Below, one piece after another: positions 61,783 through 64,000 of a stretch of 64,000 bases of DNA (the stretch's first letter is position 1; each line of letters opens with the position of its first letter). The stretch spans positions 1 to 64,000 of the forward strand of contig JACGCK010000016.1 in the NCBI GenBank assembly GCA_014925825.1. Direction: 5' to 3'. This DNA comes from Pholiota molesta (Eukaryota; Basidiomycota; Agaricomycetes; Agaricales; Strophariaceae). A model generated the notes under the pieces. That model had not been told where the DNA came from, searched no databases, and saw only the letters and a program-made list of their open reading frames with translations. A program made the position numbers and the translations under genes.

Positions 61783-63495
61783 TCAGCAATCAAGCCTAGA
61801 ATAAGTATGTTCTGCATCGAGAAGACATACTGGTCTTACGTCCTCCGTTCGGTACAAAGTGTGTGGAATAATTTCTGATGACCATCTCACTTCGACGCCG
61901 TGTCTTGAGTTTAAGCAGTGCATAACGTTGCTCGAAAAGAGTTTACAGAGCGGGAGGTTGAGAATGAGATGCCTAGAAAAGAAGTGAATATTGATTATCG
62001 GAGAAATTGTTCCTGCCGTTACATACATCCCGCTTCCTTTCTAAACATCAACCGCAGCAAGATCAGTATTAGGCGGTGTTGTCTGGGAGTGAGAATACCT
62101 ACCAATATCATGTATACAATAAGATCTGCCGCGGCTACCAGCAAGGATAAGAGACTACTTCCGAAAAGAACTAAAGACAGATAAGAGTCAGATACTGGCG
62201 AAAACGGTAGACAAATATCATAACCTCGGATTGTGCGATCAATCATTAATTCTGGGCTTGACGGTTTCATGGGCTGGTTTTTCTGTGGGAAAGGATTAAC
62301 GGGATACCGGTGGGGACGAGCAGGGGACGAGTACGGAGGGGTAGCGCCGCTTACCCTAGCGAACATGCATGAGTACTCCGAGGACTCGAAAATATTGATC
62401 GAGATGCATAAACTCACAAGTATACCATAGGCGAATGACAACGATTAGAACGTCGCAGACTACACCAGCTACCAGCCATAGAGTTGTAAAAGTCTATGAA
62501 ATTGGTTAGAGAGATTCAACGATGTAGATTGATTATACGAACGGTGCTTTCTCGAACATGTCTAAAATTTGGATTGCGAACGAAGTCTATACCAGTGAGA
62601 AACCCTCCCACTAAAAATAAGAGACTTCAATGTCAGACTGAATGCAGAAGAACAAGAGGAACAATACACACATGCGCTAGTGATTGCGGAAACCATGATA
62701 AGTACAATATACAGCCAGCTGCCTGTCATGGTATGGACCCTCCATGCAAAAAATGTTTGTGCAGAAAGAATAATAATAACCTAGGCCCAAAAAAATTATC
62801 ATAACAAACACCGAGATGTAGTGCTACTCACAGTTGAAAACGGCTCTGTATGAAGGTAGGTAAAGCAGTGAACCAATTAACCTTCTGGATCTGGATGACA
62901 AAATTTCTTTGGATATTTCACCTGGAATTGCCACTGTATTCAACGTGTCAATGACTTTACGAATCAAACAAAGGATGCTGAACACGTACGCCAATTCAGC
63001 TGTACTGACTTTGAGGGACTGTCTGGGTGTTGGGAGTTCTGTTAACACCATTTCATGAAAATATGGAGTATGTGTTCACCGAAGTAAGTAATGAGACTCT
63101 GATACAAATAAGCGGTGATAAATGTCGTGTTAGCAACGTTAACCACTATTAGGGCGCCAACCTAGGATATCGGGCGCGGTATCAGTCCACAAGCCTATAC
63201 TAGTAGCGGAAAGAAAAAAAATCCGAATTTATTACAGCTGTTTTAGTCCACAAATTGTCCCTGAGGCGATAATGCTGTTTAAAAAACGCGCCATTGGAAA
63301 GATAACGCGGCTCACCTCTTGTAGGTAGTATAATAGAGGTATGCTTGTGTCATCAAAATCCCTAGTAGGGTAGTGTTGAAAAGGTAACCAAGAAATAGCG
63401 GCCCATGCCTGAAGAGAAGGACCAAGGGTCAACTGGCACTCTAGTAGTTATGCATCAAAAAGTACCTACAAGCTTTCTACATCGAAGCTATCCAT
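61783..63495 (-). CDS. DUF6534-type multi-pass membrane protein, copy 2
   Basis: Second member of the DUF6534 family, convergent with the P450. Exon 1 (63470-63495, MDSFDVESL) splices to exon 2 (63316-63408), HGPLFLGYLFNTTLLGILMT then QAYLYYTTYK, matching the start of copy 1 (HGPILIGFTFN). Later exons show LIRKVIDTLNTVA, QTFFAWRVHTMTGSWLYIVL, TTLWLVAGVVCDVLIVVIRL, SSPELMIDRTIR, FGSSLLSLLVAAADLIVYMI and HLILNLPLCKLFSSNVMHCL, the family core. The stop at 61783 follows a tail ending YSRLDC. An alternative ATG at 63534 (MRPPQALRSR) is in frame. Some middle exon borders (62640-63250) are not firmly set and frame slips there are possible. The family call is good; function unknown. Confidence 0.65.
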
Positions 63496-64000
63496 GCTCT
63501 CTGGTCGGGAGCGCAGCGCTTGTGGGGGTCGCATGAAATATCCACGCGAAAGGGGATTATAGTATGGAAACGAAACTCCGCATCGCCCCCGCTGTTAGAA
63601 AAAGACTAAATGGGCGCAAATTGGACGCTCTTTACGCGCTTCTTGGACCTTGGCGGTAACTATTGCCGTGGTGCTTTTGCCGGCATCCTCGGAACACTTA
63701 CCCACTCTGAGAATGCCAATCTTTGTTAACTTTGTGGAGACTCGCGAGGAAGCTACGGCGGAGAACAAGGTCAGAACAGGTCAGAACTAGTCGAAATTCA
63801 GAATCTAGAGCAGTGTATCAAGGCTATTTTGGGGGTTGGATGTTTATTCAGATATAAAAAAACATCATGGGCAAATCGTATGCTTTCAGAGACCACGTAC
63901 AAAGAGAAAAGCTATCATTTCCACTCTATGAAAAGGGAATGATGTGGTTCATAACCTATCCGTCCGGTGTTAGTATGAATTTGGGCTCATGGCTCAAAGC
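63496..64000. other. window edge, upstream of DUF6534 copy 2
   Basis: Presumed promoter of the minus-strand DUF6534 gene. No further gene is seen before the window ends. Confidence 0.4.

Overview
The window is nuclear DNA from a filamentous basidiomycete, very probably a mushroom-forming agaricomycete. Genes are dense and split by many short GT-AG introns, mostly about 50-60 nt. Several families are typical of that group: FunK1 protein kinases, DUF6534 multi-pass membrane proteins, a mushroom-type casein kinase with a C-terminal extension, F-box-like proteins with degenerate LRRs, and a small secreted protein. No tRNA, rRNA, CRISPR array or intact transposon was recognised.

Layout. 1.4-5.6 kb: divergent NUDCD1-like (-) and epsin/ENTH (+). 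6.8-7.5 kb: small secreted protein (+). 8.1-11.7 kb: two damaged tandem FunK1 kinases (+). 12.1-13.4 kb: Dpb3-like histone-fold protein (-). 13.8-16.4 kb: HSP20 (-) and Arc1/EMAP-II tRNA-binding cofactor (+), divergent around a promoter with heat shock elements. 16.7-17.4 kb: mitochondrial uL6 (+). 17.7-21.5 kb: Ulp2-type SUMO protease (-). 21.6-26 kb: a partial tandem duplicate holding an Ulp2 N-terminal paralogue (-), a remnant and an intact copy of a membrane-anchored spermidine-synthase-like protein (+). 26.5-30.4 kb: RPAP1 (-). 31.0-33.1 kb: casein-kinase-1-like (-). 33.5-34.8 kb: F-box-like (+). 35.2-37.7 kb: pyruvate decarboxylase (+). 37.7-39.9 kb: no gene seen. 39.9-41.6 kb: broken F-box-like gene (+). 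41.9-49.8 kb: two tandem HAK/KUP potassium transporters (-). 51.1-53.6 kb: two tandem Mob2-like kinase activators (+). 53.6-56.5 kb: no gene seen. 56.5-63.5 kb: a cytochrome P450 (+) between two DUF6534 membrane proteins (+ and -).

The genes do not form one pathway. Most are housekeeping loci for transcription, vesicle traffic, translation, SUMO turnover, chaperones and fermentation. The accessory character comes from repeated local duplication: FunK1, Ulp2/spermidine-synthase-like, HAK and Mob2 are each duplicated in tandem. The P450/DUF6534 group is the only stretch that looks like a possible functional cluster.

Caution: many otherwise well-conserved genes contain single-base frameshifts, and most of these look like one base missing from a short homopolymer. 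I read them as likely consensus errors rather than true gene loss, and I give the positions.
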